Origin: Pseudorhizobium tarimense
Lineage (GTDB): Bacteria; Pseudomonadota; Alphaproteobacteria; Rhizobiales; Rhizobiaceae
Length of the DNA: 64,000 nucleotides
NCBI RefSeq assembly: GCF_022968135.1
Contig: NZ_JALJRA010000004.1
Coordinates: 199,538-263,537 of the forward strand
Direction of reading: 5' to 3'
The notes under the pieces are model-generated. The model made no database searches and had not been told where the DNA came from. It saw only the letters and a program-made list of their open reading frames with translations. Shown here in pieces: positions 32,740-41,576 of the stretch. Position 1 is the first letter of the stretch, and each line of letters opens with the position of its first letter. The translations under genes were made by a program, and so were the position numbers.

Positions 32740-33242
32740 GGCGCCGCCGTCGCCTGTCGGCCAACAAGTTCCTCGAATGTCACCGGCCGGAGACTCCGCG
32801 CATCGACTCCCACATCGAACTGCCGCGGCATCGGCTTCAGCCGACCATGGGAATGTCCGTGCAGGTTGATCGATTTCTTGCTCATCTGGTTCCAGGTGCG
32901 GAAGGCATAGTGGCACAGCACAAGAAGCTGGTCGGCAAGCCTGATCTCCGCATAATGCTGGACGCTCGCCCACCCCGCCGCCGCCGTCACCGAAGCTGGG
33001 TCGTTGTTGCCGATGATGAGGTGCTTGCGCCCGTTCAGTCGATCGAGCAGCGCATCGGCTTCCTCCGCCTCGCGCGCCTTCATTACATCGCCGAGATGCC
33101 AAACCTCGTCTTCCGGGGCAACGATCTCGTTCCATGTCTCGATCATTGCCTCGTCATGCTCGAAGATGTTGGAAAACGGCCGGCGATCGATCCGCAACAC
33201 TCTGCTGTCGCCGAAATGGGTGTCGCTGGTGAAGTAGATCAT
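32736..33242 (-). CDS. Calcineurin-like metallophosphoesterase
   Basis: 168 residues with the full di-metal motif set: TSDTHFGD at the N-terminus, VWHLGDVM, HLIIGNNDP (the GNH[DE] motif with Asn in place of His), LCHYAF and LHGHSHGRL. Short stand-alone members of this family hydrolyse phosphodiesters; the substrate is unknown. Convergent with the GntR gene, sharing four bases at the stops (CTAA). Confidence 0.85.
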   Translation of the reverse strand: MIYFTSDTHFGDSRVLRIDRRPFSNIFEHDEAMIETWNEIVAPEDEVWHLGDVMKAREAEEADALLDRLNGRKHLIIGNNDPASVTAAAGWASVQHYAEIRLADQLLVLCHYAFRTWNQMSKKSINLHGHSHGRLKPMPRQFDVGVDARSLRPVTFEELVGRQATAAP

Positions 33243-33443
33243 GGCCTCTCGATATCGCCCGCATCGTCACCCGCCGTGGGGAGAAGGAGCACAGCCAAAC
33301 TAGACTTTAGTGACATAGGACTCTTGTGGTGAATCAGCGGCTCTGCCATGGTCACGAAGACCTTAGAATCAACTAATAAGAATTTGAGACCAGCAAGTTA
33401 GGCCGTGTCCCTGGAAACACTACTGACATATCAGGACCAAGGC

Positions 33444-33623
33444 ATGAACGCCAGATCCCGTGGCCTCGGCCACGACGCCAACCCGTTTCTCGCTCGTGAG
33501 CGCATGCCGCAGGAAACAGGTGAGCCGGTTGCGGAGTGGCGGGAGAAGGCGGAAGCCTGGCTGTTCGGCTGGCTGCTTGAGAATGCCTGGGTATCCGACG
33601 CCTCACCGGCAGACGCACGGTAG
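33444..33623 (+). CDS. Small Rmf/CrpP-like protein
   Basis: 59 residues. The spacing ARSRGLGHDANPF, then WREKAEAWLFGWLLENA, resembles the Rmf/CrpP small-protein fold (Gly-rich start, NPF turn, WxxGW end). Rmf dimerises ribosomes in stationary phase; CrpP-like proteins are found on integrative elements and were once proposed to modify fluoroquinolones, so role is open. ATG 33444 is preceded by AGGACCAAGG; an upstream ATG at 33405 adds 13 unconvincing codons. Confidence 0.5.
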   Translation: MNARSRGLGHDANPFLARERMPQETGEPVAEWREKAEAWLFGWLLENAWVSDASPADAR

Positions 33624-33716
33624 CCCAACCCGCACCTCCTGACATCCTGCCCGAAAACAAGGGAACTCCTCCCCGACATGCCGCATTCTAGCCGCAATAG
33701 CGGAATGCGGAGCAGA

Positions 33717-34349
33717 ATGATGAAGTCCCTGATGTCTTTGATCCTAGGTGTGGCGATGGCGGTGGTGCTGTTCGCAGGCGGCGTGGCCGCTGCATCCTGG
33801 GTTCTGCAGGAGCCAGCGCCGCACCAGTTTGCCCACCTTGACGAACGTCCGCTCTGGACCAGCCGACCCATTGTGATCGATCCGGAGGAGCAGCCGTTTG
33901 AACGTATTGCAGCAGCCCCCGTCCCGCCGGTTTTCCAAGCCATGGCCGTCGATGTTCCCGACGAGGAGCGCCCGCGGGTTCGAACGGCGGCGGCCGATAT
34001 CGGAGAGCCTGGTCTTGATTTGACAACCACCGGCGCTGTCGGGAGCGATGCGATCATGAACCTCGCCGGCTCCCCGCACGCAGAATGGTGCGCCGACCGT
34101 TATCGCTCCTATCGCGTCGAGGACAACACCTATCAACCTTATGACGGACCGCGCCGCCAGTGCGACTCACCATACCTCATCCAGCAGGAGACGGTGGCCT
34201 ACAGCTCCGAGATCGACAGCCCCCAAGTCGAGGCCGACAGCACCCATGTCTCCTGGTGCCTCGACCGCTACCGCTCCTACCGCCCCAGCGACAATACCTA
34301 CCAGCCCTATAACGGCCCAAGGCGCGCTTGCGAATCGCCGTTTGGGTGA
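33717..34349 (+). CDS. BA14K-family secreted or surface protein with two repeats
   Basis: About 210 residues. One hydrophobic N-terminal segment ([20 protein letters not shown]) is a signal anchor or signal peptide. The C-terminal third holds two BA14K motifs, [19 protein letters not shown] and [19 protein letters not shown], about 50 residues apart, each followed by GPRR-C-SP. BA14K is an alphaproteobacterial family first noted as a Brucella immunoreactive, lectin-like antigen. GGAG at 33709-33712 supports ATG 33717. Confidence 0.82.
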   Translation: MMKSLMSLILGVAMAVVLFAGGVAAASWVLQEPAPHQFAHLDERPLWTSRPIVIDPEEQPFERIAAAPVPPVFQAMAVDVPDEERPRVRTAAADIGEPGLDLTTTGAVGSDAIMNLAGSPHAEWCADRYRSYRVEDNTYQPYDGPRRQCDSPYLIQQETVAYSSEIDSPQVEADSTHVSWCLDRYRSYRPSDNTYQPYNGPRRACESPFG

Positions 34350-34581
34350 GTGAAGATAGGCGGCAACTGGCTCTGAGGAGCAAAAACGGGCAAATAAGGC
34401 TTCAAGGGAAATGGTGGGGCCGGAGGCCCTGCGCAATCCAAGGGAAATCAGCAACTCAACCCGGGTGGGGCGAATAGCCGACCTTGTAGATATCAATGGC
34501 TTAGCAAAACTGCTGTCCCACTTTTTTTCCGAACGCTTCCGGTCCTTCTGCTGCGGTCGTATCCCGCTTTGGGAGGCGCAC

Positions 34582-35167
34582 ATGAGCGGGGCGCGGCCGT
34601 TTCGGGATGTGAAGCTGCAATGCTTCAGCAGCTGAGCTGCGACAAGGATTCGAGCGACAACGCGCGATCCGTCGCCCTCTATATCATCACCACGCATTTG
34701 AACGGCCACACCGAAGAGGCGTGGCCGTCCTATCAGACGCTTGCGGACGCGACCGGCAAGAGCGTCAAGACCATTCAGCGCGCCATCCGTGAACTTGAAG
34801 TCAACGGATGGTTCGCGGAAATTGCGTCGGGCACAACAGGGAGTATCGTCCCTCAGCGGCGTCGATTCTACGGGCATCGGACGCCCGCGAAAAGACGGAT
34901 TAAGTTGTCACCCTTTACCCCACCCAAGGCAGTCAAAATCGTCCGGCAAGGCGGTCAGATATGTCCGGTGAAGGTAGACAGATATGTCCACCAAACCCAG
35001 AGAGAGAAAAATATGTAAACCTAACCCGGGCGAGGACGCCTCGCCGACGGCCGGCCGGTTTTTTGTGGCAGATGCCGGTGGAGCATTACGCCGGGGTCGG
35101 CCGCAGCAATCGCTGCATGAAGCAATTCGAATCAGTAGGTCCTTGGTCCGTTTCGCGCATGGACATC
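34582..35167 (+). pseudogene. Decayed helix-turn-helix gene (two frameshifts and an internal stop)
   Basis: A ribosome site GGGAGG (34571-34576) and ATG at 34582 begin MSGARPFRDVKLQ, which ends after 17 codons. One base shift at about 34620 continues it as MLQQLSCDKDSSDNARSVAL and a winged-helix segment SYQTLADATGKSVKTIQRAI (HTH_36-like). A second one-base loss near 34831 moves it to the frame reading HNREYRPSAAS, DAREKTD, TAA stop at 34901, then VVTLYPTQGSQ and MSGEGRQICPPNPEREKYV. Joined, these fragments read like one rhizobial helix-turn-helix protein of the plasmid/phage replication-regulator type. The last frame stays open to 35251. A truncated 100-150-residue product could still be made. 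Confidence 0.6.
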
Positions 35168-36241
35168 TCAGATGTTAGAGCCGCGGATTGCCTCGCAGAT
35201 CGCGTCAGTAACCTCCTGCGTCGATGCAATCCCGCCTACGTCCGGCGTTAGGATGCCATCGCCACACACCTTCTCGACAGCGCGCATGAGACGGTCAGCT
35301 GCCGACTTCTCGCCCAGGTGTTCCAGCATCTGCGCCGCAGTCCAGAATGTGGCAACGGGATTTGCGATACCCTTCCCCGTTATGTCGAAAGCCGAACCAT
35401 GGATCGGCTCGAACATCGAGGGATAGCGGCGCTCCGGGTCGATGTTGCCGGTGGGGGCGACTCCCAGGCTTCCGGCCAGCGCCCCTGCGAGATCGGACAG
35501 GATGTCCGCATGCAAGTTGGTGGCGACGATGGTGTCGAGGCTCTTTGGATTCTTGACCATCCTGACCGTCATGGCATCGACGAGCATCTTGTCCCAGGCG
35601 ACATCGGGAAATTCTTTGGCAACCTCTGCCGCGATCTCATCCCACATGACCATGCCGTGACGCTGGGCGTTGGACTTCGTCACCACTGTCAGAAGCTTGC
35701 GTGGCCGGGCCTGGGCAAGGCTGAAGGCGTATCGCATGATGCGCGTCACACCTACGCGGGTGAAGATGGCCACTTCTGTGCCGACTTCCTCGGGCAAACC
35801 TTTATGGGCTCTGCCGCCGTGACCGGAATATTCTCCTTCCGAGTTTTCCCGCACAATCACCCAATCGAGATCGCCTGGCCCCACGCCCGCGAGCGGAGAA
35901 CTGACACCCGGCAAGATCTTCGTGGGACGGACATTTGCATATTGATCGAACCCCTGGCAGATCGGCAGGCGCAGCCCCCACAGCGTGAGATGGTCGGGGA
36001 CGTCCGGCGCACCGACTGCACCGAAGAAGATCGCGTCGAATTCCAGAAGCTGCTCCAGGCCGTTATCTGGCATCAGAGACCCGGTCCTCTTGTACCGTTC
36101 GGAGCTCCAGTCGAACATCGTGACGGATAGCTCAAAACCGCCGTCGCGGCGGGACAGCTCCTCCAGCGCTTGAAGGCCGGCAGCGATAACCTCCGGGCCG
36201 ATGCCGTCAGCGGGTATCGCTGCGATCTTGTGTCGTCTCAT
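35168..36241 (-). CDS. Tartrate dehydrogenase/decarboxylase-like oxidoreductase (paralogue 1)
   Basis: 357 residues, beta-decarboxylating dehydrogenase family (isocitrate/isopropylmalate type). KIAAIPADGIGPEVIAAGLQ opens the protein; GFDQYANVRPTKILPGV carries substrate arginine, VIVRENSEGEYSGHGG is the tartrate-enzyme signature, and TKSNAQRHGMVMWDE and LHADILSDLAGALAGSLGVAP hold metal and NAD residues. Such enzymes oxidise tartrate or D-malate with NAD and manganese. The frame is open 30 codons upstream, but ATG 36241 has a GGAGAAGCAC site and gives normal length. It follows a close paralogue by 58 bases. Confidence 0.87.
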   Translation of the reverse strand: MRRHKIAAIPADGIGPEVIAAGLQALEELSRRDGGFELSVTMFDWSSERYKRTGSLMPDNGLEQLLEFDAIFFGAVGAPDVPDHLTLWGLRLPICQGFDQYANVRPTKILPGVSSPLAGVGPGDLDWVIVRENSEGEYSGHGGRAHKGLPEEVGTEVAIFTRVGVTRIMRYAFSLAQARPRKLLTVVTKSNAQRHGMVMWDEIAAEVAKEFPDVAWDKMLVDAMTVRMVKNPKSLDTIVATNLHADILSDLAGALAGSLGVAPTGNIDPERRYPSMFEPIHGSAFDITGKGIANPVATFWTAAQMLEHLGEKSAADRLMRAVEKVCGDGILTPDVGGIASTQEVTDAICEAIRGSNI

Positions 36242-36299
36242 GTGCTTCTCCGTTGCATGAAGGCGGCATTCATTCTTTCCGCGCCCCGAACCTGCAGCC

Positions 36300-37370
36300 T
36301 TATCCGAGAGCGTCGGCAATTGCTTTGCCACAGGCGACCGTGTCCGCCCGTCCGCCGAGATCGCGGGTGCGCAGGCGCGGCTCGGCCAGAACCCTTTCGA
36401 TCGCCTCGACGATCCCGGCTGCGGCCTCCGGATGCCCTAGATGGTCCAGCATCATTGCTCCCGCCCAGATCTGGCCGACGGGATTGGCGACCCCTTTGCC
36501 CGCGATATCGGGCGCAGATCCGTGGACAGGTTCGAAGAGCGAAGGGAAGCGGCGCTCCGGGTTGATGTTGGCCGAGGGAGCGATTCCGATCGTGCCGGTG
36601 CAGGCCGGGCCAAGGTCAGAAAGAATGTCGCCGAACAGGTTTGAGGCAACGACGACGTCGAAGCGATCCGGGTGCAGGACAAAAAGCGCCGTCAGGATAT
36701 CAATGTGATACTTGTCCACGCTGATGTCGGGGTAGTTCTTCGACATCTCCGCCACGCGCTCATCCCAATACGGCATTGAGATCGAAATACCGTTCGACTT
36801 GGTGGCGGAGGTCAGTTTTCCGCCACGTTTGCGAGCAAGTTCGAAAGCATATCGCAAGATTCGATCGACGCCTGTCCGCGTCATTACCGTCTCTTGCAGG
36901 ACGACCTCGCGATCCGTGCCGGGGAACATGATCCCGCCCACGGAAGAGTATTCGCCTTCCGTATTCTCCCGGACGATCATCATGTCGATGTCACCCGTGT
37001 TGCGGCCGGCGAGTGGCGACTGGACCCCAGCCATCAGTCGCGCCGGGCGAAGGCTGACATACTGGTCGAACTCACGACGGAACTGGATGAGCGACCCCCA
37101 AAGGGAGATGTGATCCGGCACTGATGCCGGCCAGCCGACCGCACCAAAAAAGATCGCATCATGTCCGCCCACCTGAGCCTTCCAGTCGTCAGGCATCATC
37201 TTCTCGTGCCTGGCGTAGTAATCGCAGGAGGCGAAATCAAACTCGTCGAAGGCAAAGTTCAAGCCGTATCTGCTGGCTGCTGCCTGCAGTACGCGCAGCC
37301 CCTCAGGCACGACCTCTTTGCCTATTCCATCGCCGGGAATGACGGCGATCTTCATGTGATTACTGGTCAT
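36300..37370 (-). CDS. ttuC: Tartrate dehydrogenase/decarboxylase-like oxidoreductase (paralogue 2)
   Basis: 356 residues, same family as the preceding gene: KIAVIPGDGIGKEVVPEGLRV, EFDQYVSLRPARLMAGVQSP, MIVRENTEGEYSSVGGIMF, SATKSNGISISMPYWDE and SNLFGDILSDLGPACTGTIG. It matches the TtuC-type tartrate/malate enzymes of Agrobacterium and Pseudomonas. ATG 37370 is preceded by GAGAG at five bases; ATG 37355 is a possible alternative. Expressed from the TctC/TctAB side of the operon. Confidence 0.87.
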   Translation of the reverse strand: MTSNHMKIAVIPGDGIGKEVVPEGLRVLQAAASRYGLNFAFDEFDFASCDYYARHEKMMPDDWKAQVGGHDAIFFGAVGWPASVPDHISLWGSLIQFRREFDQYVSLRPARLMAGVQSPLAGRNTGDIDMMIVRENTEGEYSSVGGIMFPGTDREVVLQETVMTRTGVDRILRYAFELARKRGGKLTSATKSNGISISMPYWDERVAEMSKNYPDISVDKYHIDILTALFVLHPDRFDVVVASNLFGDILSDLGPACTGTIGIAPSANINPERRFPSLFEPVHGSAPDIAGKGVANPVGQIWAGAMMLDHLGHPEAAAGIVEAIERVLAEPRLRTRDLGGRADTVACGKAIADALG

Positions 37371-37431
37371 CTGTCTCTCTTGTCTCTTTGCAACCTGAAG
37401 GGCGGGTTCAATCTCAAAGGGCGGTCACCGA

Positions 37432-39453
37432 TCAGAACAGGAAGCCTGAAGGCACTCGCAGCAGCAGCACCTGGGACATCAGCAGCCAGAAGACGATCAC
37501 CGTCGCGACGGCGGCAGCAGTCCGGCGAAGCCAGACGGCCGCCGTCTGGCGTTCGTATTCCGCAAGGAACATCATCGCGACGAATGCGATCAGCGAACTG
37601 GTCGCAAACCCCAGCAACGGGATCGCGAAAACCCACAGTCCGAAGATGACCGCCAGTACGATGCGCCTGCGGGAGGCCGCGTCGGTCTCCGGCTTGGGTG
37701 GCCGGACACCACGACCGAGGAAGGAACGGGCAAGCAAGGTCAGGGACAGGCCGATCAGCAGGATCGAAATTGCTCTTGGGAAAACGGAGCCCATCATGCT
37801 CATCCGGCTCGTGTCGAATAGAGCCAAGCCGCCAACGACAATGAAGATCACGGCGAGGGTCATTCCGCCGATATCACGGACTCTGGCCGCCGGTACCGGG
37901 TCTGCAGGGATATCTTCAGGATGTGCCTCGGCATCCAAGGCAATCTCGGTAAGAGGCTCCGAACGTCTCCGCTTGGCGCGCCACTCGGCATAGAATGGGT
38001 AATAAAGCGCGATGACTGCGGCGGCGATGATAGCGATGCTGATAGGACGCCCGAAGTACATGCCAAGCAGGTTTCCAGTAGCATTGCCGATCAGCCATGT
38101 CTGGACGAAACCCTGCTCTGCGATTTGCCCAAGAACCAGCCCGAGAACGATCGGAGACGGCTGGAATCCAAAACGATCCAGAATCCAGGCGATGACGCCG
38201 AGGACAAACATCATCTGGGCATCCTGGACATTCGAGTGGATCGCAAAGGACCCCACCACCGTTAGGAAGGCGATGGTTGGGACGAGCAATGACTTCGGGA
38301 AGGTGATGATCGAGCGATAAGCATAACGGCCGATCAAAAGGCCAGCCGGCAACATCAGCAGCGTTGCTAGTAAAAGCCCGTAAATGAAGGTGTAGACAAT
38401 GTCGGCCTCAGAATTGAAAAGCTGGGGGCCGATCTTCATACCCTGCACCAACAAGGCGCCGAGAATGATTGCATCGGGCGGCGTACCTGGGATCCCCAGA
38501 ACAAGTGTCGGTATGAAGCCGCCACCCACTGTGGCGTTATTCGCCGCCTCGGTGGCGATGACACCATCCGGCTCGCCCTTGCCGAAATTCGCGGCGTTTG
38601 GAGAAGCCCTCCGTGCCTCGGTATAACTGACGAGACCGGCGATCGAACCACCGGCCCCTGGCAGAATGCCGATGACGGTACCGATGACCGATGAACGAAT
38701 GACGTTGAACTTCGACGCCCAGGCAATCCGCATCGCCTCGAGCAGGCGGTAGCCCTTGTCGTCGGAGGCGAAGCCCAGATGACCTCTGTTCGTTGCAACA
38801 AGGTCAAGGATGACTGGGACGCAGTAGAGACCGATCAGTGCGGAAACCACATCGATGCCGCCAAGAAAAACGGGCATGCCGGCTGTCAGCCGAACGTCGC
38901 CGCCGACGACCGCGACACCCACCATAGACAGGAGAAGGCCCAGGCACGCGCCAATCAAACCCTTTAGCGTATTTCCTACCGAAAGTGCTGCAATCAGTGT
39001 GAGACCGAAGATTGCGAGCCAAAAATATTCCGCGGGTCCAAAGGCCAGCGCCACCCGTGCGAGTGGCGGCGCAAGGAACAGGAGAGCGAGCGCTCCCACC
39101 AAGCCCCCCACCACCGATGCCAGTGTTGCCAATGTCACGGCGAGGCCGCCATCACCACGCCGCGCCATAGGATAGCCGTCGAACGTGGTGGCGATGGACG
39201 AAGGCGTTCCCGGCGTATTCACGAGGATTGCTGCGAACGCGCCGCCATAGATTGCGCCGGTATAGATCGCGCCGAGCGCGATCATGCCTGAGGCGGGGTC
39301 CATGGTGAAGGTGAATGGAACGAGAACTGCCACTGCCATGGTGGCTGACAAGCCCGGCAAGGCGCCGATGATTGTCCCGAGCACGACTCCTACCAGCGCA
39401 AGTGACAAGTTGAGCGGTGTCAGAGCGTGCAGAAAGTAGCCGAGCAGTTCCAT
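37432..39453 (-). CDS. TctA-TctB fusion, tripartite tricarboxylate transporter membrane protein
   Basis: 673 residues. Residues about 1-500 are the large TctA subunit (GTIIGALPGLSATMAVAVLVP, IYGGAFAAILVNTPGTPSSI, GILPGAGGSIAGLVSYTEAR, LGIPGTPPDAIILGALLVQG). The tail from about 520 (MTLAVIFIVVGGLALFDTSR, VFPRAISILLIG, AVIFGLWVFAIPLLGFATSS) is the small four-helix TctB subunit, usually a separate gene. Imports a carboxylate by cation gradient, with the binding protein encoded 13 bases upstream. Tartrate is the likely substrate from context. Confidence 0.9.
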   Translation of the reverse strand: MELLGYFLHALTPLNLSLALVGVVLGTIIGALPGLSATMAVAVLVPFTFTMDPASGMIALGAIYTGAIYGGAFAAILVNTPGTPSSIATTFDGYPMARRGDGGLAVTLATLASVVGGLVGALALLFLAPPLARVALAFGPAEYFWLAIFGLTLIAALSVGNTLKGLIGACLGLLLSMVGVAVVGGDVRLTAGMPVFLGGIDVVSALIGLYCVPVILDLVATNRGHLGFASDDKGYRLLEAMRIAWASKFNVIRSSVIGTVIGILPGAGGSIAGLVSYTEARRASPNAANFGKGEPDGVIATEAANNATVGGGFIPTLVLGIPGTPPDAIILGALLVQGMKIGPQLFNSEADIVYTFIYGLLLATLLMLPAGLLIGRYAYRSIITFPKSLLVPTIAFLTVVGSFAIHSNVQDAQMMFVLGVIAWILDRFGFQPSPIVLGLVLGQIAEQGFVQTWLIGNATGNLLGMYFGRPISIAIIAAAVIALYYPFYAEWRAKRRRSEPLTEIALDAEAHPEDIPADPVPAARVRDIGGMTLAVIFIVVGGLALFDTSRMSMMGSVFPRAISILLIGLSLTLLARSFLGRGVRPPKPETDAASRRRIVLAVIFGLWVFAIPLLGFATSSLIAFVAMMFLAEYERQTAAVWLRRTAAAVATVIVFWLLMSQVLLLRVPSGFLF

Positions 39454-39466
39454 TCACCTGCTCCCC

Positions 39467-40429
39467 TTACTGACCGATGCCCAGTGCCTTGGCACCCTCA
39501 GAGTATTCCGTCTTCATCTTCGAAACGAAGTCGGGCATCTTGTCATAGGTGATGTCGGTCAGGACAAATCCGCCATCCTCCATCTTTTTCACGAAGTCAG
39601 GATCCGCATTGATTGCGGCGACGATGTCGGAGATCTTCTTGCGAATATCTTCCGGGGTCGATGCGGGCACGGCAACACCGCGGTAAGCACCTCCGACGAT
39701 ATCAAAGCCCAGTTCCTTGAAGGTAGGCACGTCCGGGAAGGCCGGCATACGCTCTTCGGAAGCGACAGCCAGCATGCGCAGCGCGTCACCCTGGTTCATG
39801 GCGGACGTCACATAGTTGAACCCTGCGAGCGTCTGGTTGCCGAGAACGGCGGTCACAGACGGTCCAGTTCCGGAGAAGGGAACATAGGTCGTCTTGACGC
39901 CGGCAGCCTCGTCAAACTGGAGTTGTCCAAGATTGTTGGCTGACTTCGAACCCGAACCAGCGAAGGTCACCATGCCGGGGTTCGACTTCGCGTAGTCGAT
40001 CAACTCCTGCAGCGTACTGAACTGGCTGTCGGCCGGAACGAAGACCGCGTTCGGCGTGTAGTGGAAATAGTGAACCGGTGTCAGTTCATCGGTCTTGTAG
40101 CCGACATCTCCCTCCAGTGGCTGCAGAATGGTGTGCGGCAGGTTGATACCCATGATGGTGTAGCCATCGCCGGCAATGTCGTTGAGCTTTGACCATGCCT
40201 GGGCGCCACCGGCACCGGCCTGGTATTGGATGACGACATCCTGACCTGCATGCTCCTTCCATTCAGCCTGCTGAAAGCGCGCCGAGATGTCGGATTCGCC
40301 GCCAGCGTCGAAGGGAATGATGTAGGTCATCGGCTTAGTGGGGAAATCTGACGCCGACTGGGCGACGGCCGGCATTACCGCCAGGAGCGACAGGCCAACT
40401 GTGGCCGCGAAAATGGTCTTGATCTTCAT
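39467..40429 (-). CDS. TctC-family periplasmic carboxylate-binding protein
   Basis: 320 residues. Signal peptide of about 22 residues (KTIFAATVGLSLLAVMPAVAQ); mature region FPTKPMTYIIPFDAGGESDI, VVIQYQAGAGGAQAW and DVPTFKELGFDIVGGAYRGV match the TTT binding-protein family. ATG 40429 has AGGAGGAACC upstream; the longer open frame is not used. Partner of the TctA-TctB fusion. Tartrate binding is inferred from neighbours. Confidence 0.88.
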   Translation of the reverse strand: MKIKTIFAATVGLSLLAVMPAVAQSASDFPTKPMTYIIPFDAGGESDISARFQQAEWKEHAGQDVVIQYQAGAGGAQAWSKLNDIAGDGYTIMGINLPHTILQPLEGDVGYKTDELTPVHYFHYTPNAVFVPADSQFSTLQELIDYAKSNPGMVTFAGSGSKSANNLGQLQFDEAAGVKTTYVPFSGTGPSVTAVLGNQTLAGFNYVTSAMNQGDALRMLAVASEERMPAFPDVPTFKELGFDIVGGAYRGVAVPASTPEDIRKKISDIVAAINADPDFVKKMEDGGFVLTDITYDKMPDFVSKMKTEYSEGAKALGIGQ

Positions 40430-40676
40430 CTTGGTTCCTCCCTGATGAACTTCTGCCCGAGCGGGGCTCGACACGCACCTGTTGAAGAAACAGCGCGACG
40501 TTCGACCGAACGCCGGATGCACAAGCTCCTCCAGCCTGAGCAACCTCTCCCACGGCCACTCAGCAGCCTTGCTGTGCGAGCAAAGACATCGGTACCATAG
40601 AGGCCGCAGGAAACGCTGGGAATTTCCGCAAATTCATTTCATTATTGATTTTTGGGAATAAGTGAGTGAGCCGACA

Positions 40677-41576
40677 ATGAACGGTGAAACTGACATGCGC
40701 TTCTTCACCGTCATTGCGCAGCGCAGCAGTCTGTCGGAGGCGGCGCTTGAGCTTGGGCTTACCGCTTCGGCAGTCAGTCGGCGTCTTGCCAGGATGGAAG
40801 ATCGTCTCGGCGTTCGTCTGGTCAATCGAACCACACGACGAGTCAGCCTCACAAGCGAAGGGGAGGCCTATCTCGCAGCCTCAATGGACATCATCAACCG
40901 CATTGCAGCTGCCGAGGAGGCAATCGTCTCTGCTCGCGGAGAACCCCAAGGCCTGTTGCGGATCAACGCGACCTTCCAGTTCGGGCGCGAGCATGTGGCA
41001 CCGGCTGTGTCTGCATTCGTTCACAGACATCCGGGAGTGGAAGCTCAGCTCGTTCTTACGGACGCGCCACTCAACATCATGGAAGAAGGTTTCCATCTTC
41101 AGATCCGCTTCGGGGAGCCTACGGCTACGCGCCAGGTGATGGGACTCCTCTTGCGCAACCGCCGGGTTCTGGTGGCTTCTCCCGAATATCTGCGTCGGCA
41201 CGGAACGCCGAAGCGGCTATCGGAGCTCACGCAGCACTCATGCATTGTCCTCAGGCAGGAACATGCTGCGTACGACGTCTGGCGGTTCGGCACCGAAGAC
41301 AGTGTCCGGGTTGCCGGCGGATTGTCCACCAACGACGGTGAAATAGCTGTCTCCTGGGTCTTGAACGGCCATGGCATAATGCTCCGATCTGAATGGGACG
41401 TGGCTTCCCACGTCCGCGCCGGTCGACTGGTTGTCGTTCTTCCGCGCTACTACATGAGAGCTGACGTCATGGCCGTCTATCCGGAGCGGCTTAATCTATC
41501 AGCCAAGGTGAGATTGTTCGTCGAGCTGCTGCGCGAGCGCATCAAGGAGCGGACACCGGACCTGCAACTGAACTGA
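40677..41576 (+). CDS. LysR-family regulator, divergent from the tartrate transporter
   Basis: 299 residues. N-terminal winged helix (RFFTVIAQRSSLSEAALELG, TASAVSRRLARMEDRLGVRL, NRTTRRVSLTSEGEAY) and periplasmic-binding-like effector domain. GTG 40662 is an alternative start adding five residues, with GGGA before it; the choice is not certain. Placed divergently from tctC across about 230 AT-rich bases, it probably controls that operon. Its 3' end overlaps the convergent second LysR gene by 35 bases. Confidence 0.85.
   Translation: MNGETDMRFFTVIAQRSSLSEAALELGLTASAVSRRLARMEDRLGVRLVNRTTRRVSLTSEGEAYLAASMDIINRIAAAEEAIVSARGEPQGLLRINATFQFGREHVAPAVSAFVHRHPGVEAQLVLTDAPLNIMEEGFHLQIRFGEPTATRQVMGLLLRNRRVLVASPEYLRRHGTPKRLSELTQHSCIVLRQEHAAYDVWRFGTEDSVRVAGGLSTNDGEIAVSWVLNGHGIMLRSEWDVASHVRAGRLVVVLPRYYMRADVMAVYPERLNLSAKVRLFVELLRERIKERTPDLQLN

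Noticed and set aside
34411..34635. 74-codon open frame ending in MSGARPFRDVKLQ
   Set aside because: Only the last 17 codons from ATG 34582 look coding, and they are the start of the decayed helix-turn-helix gene.
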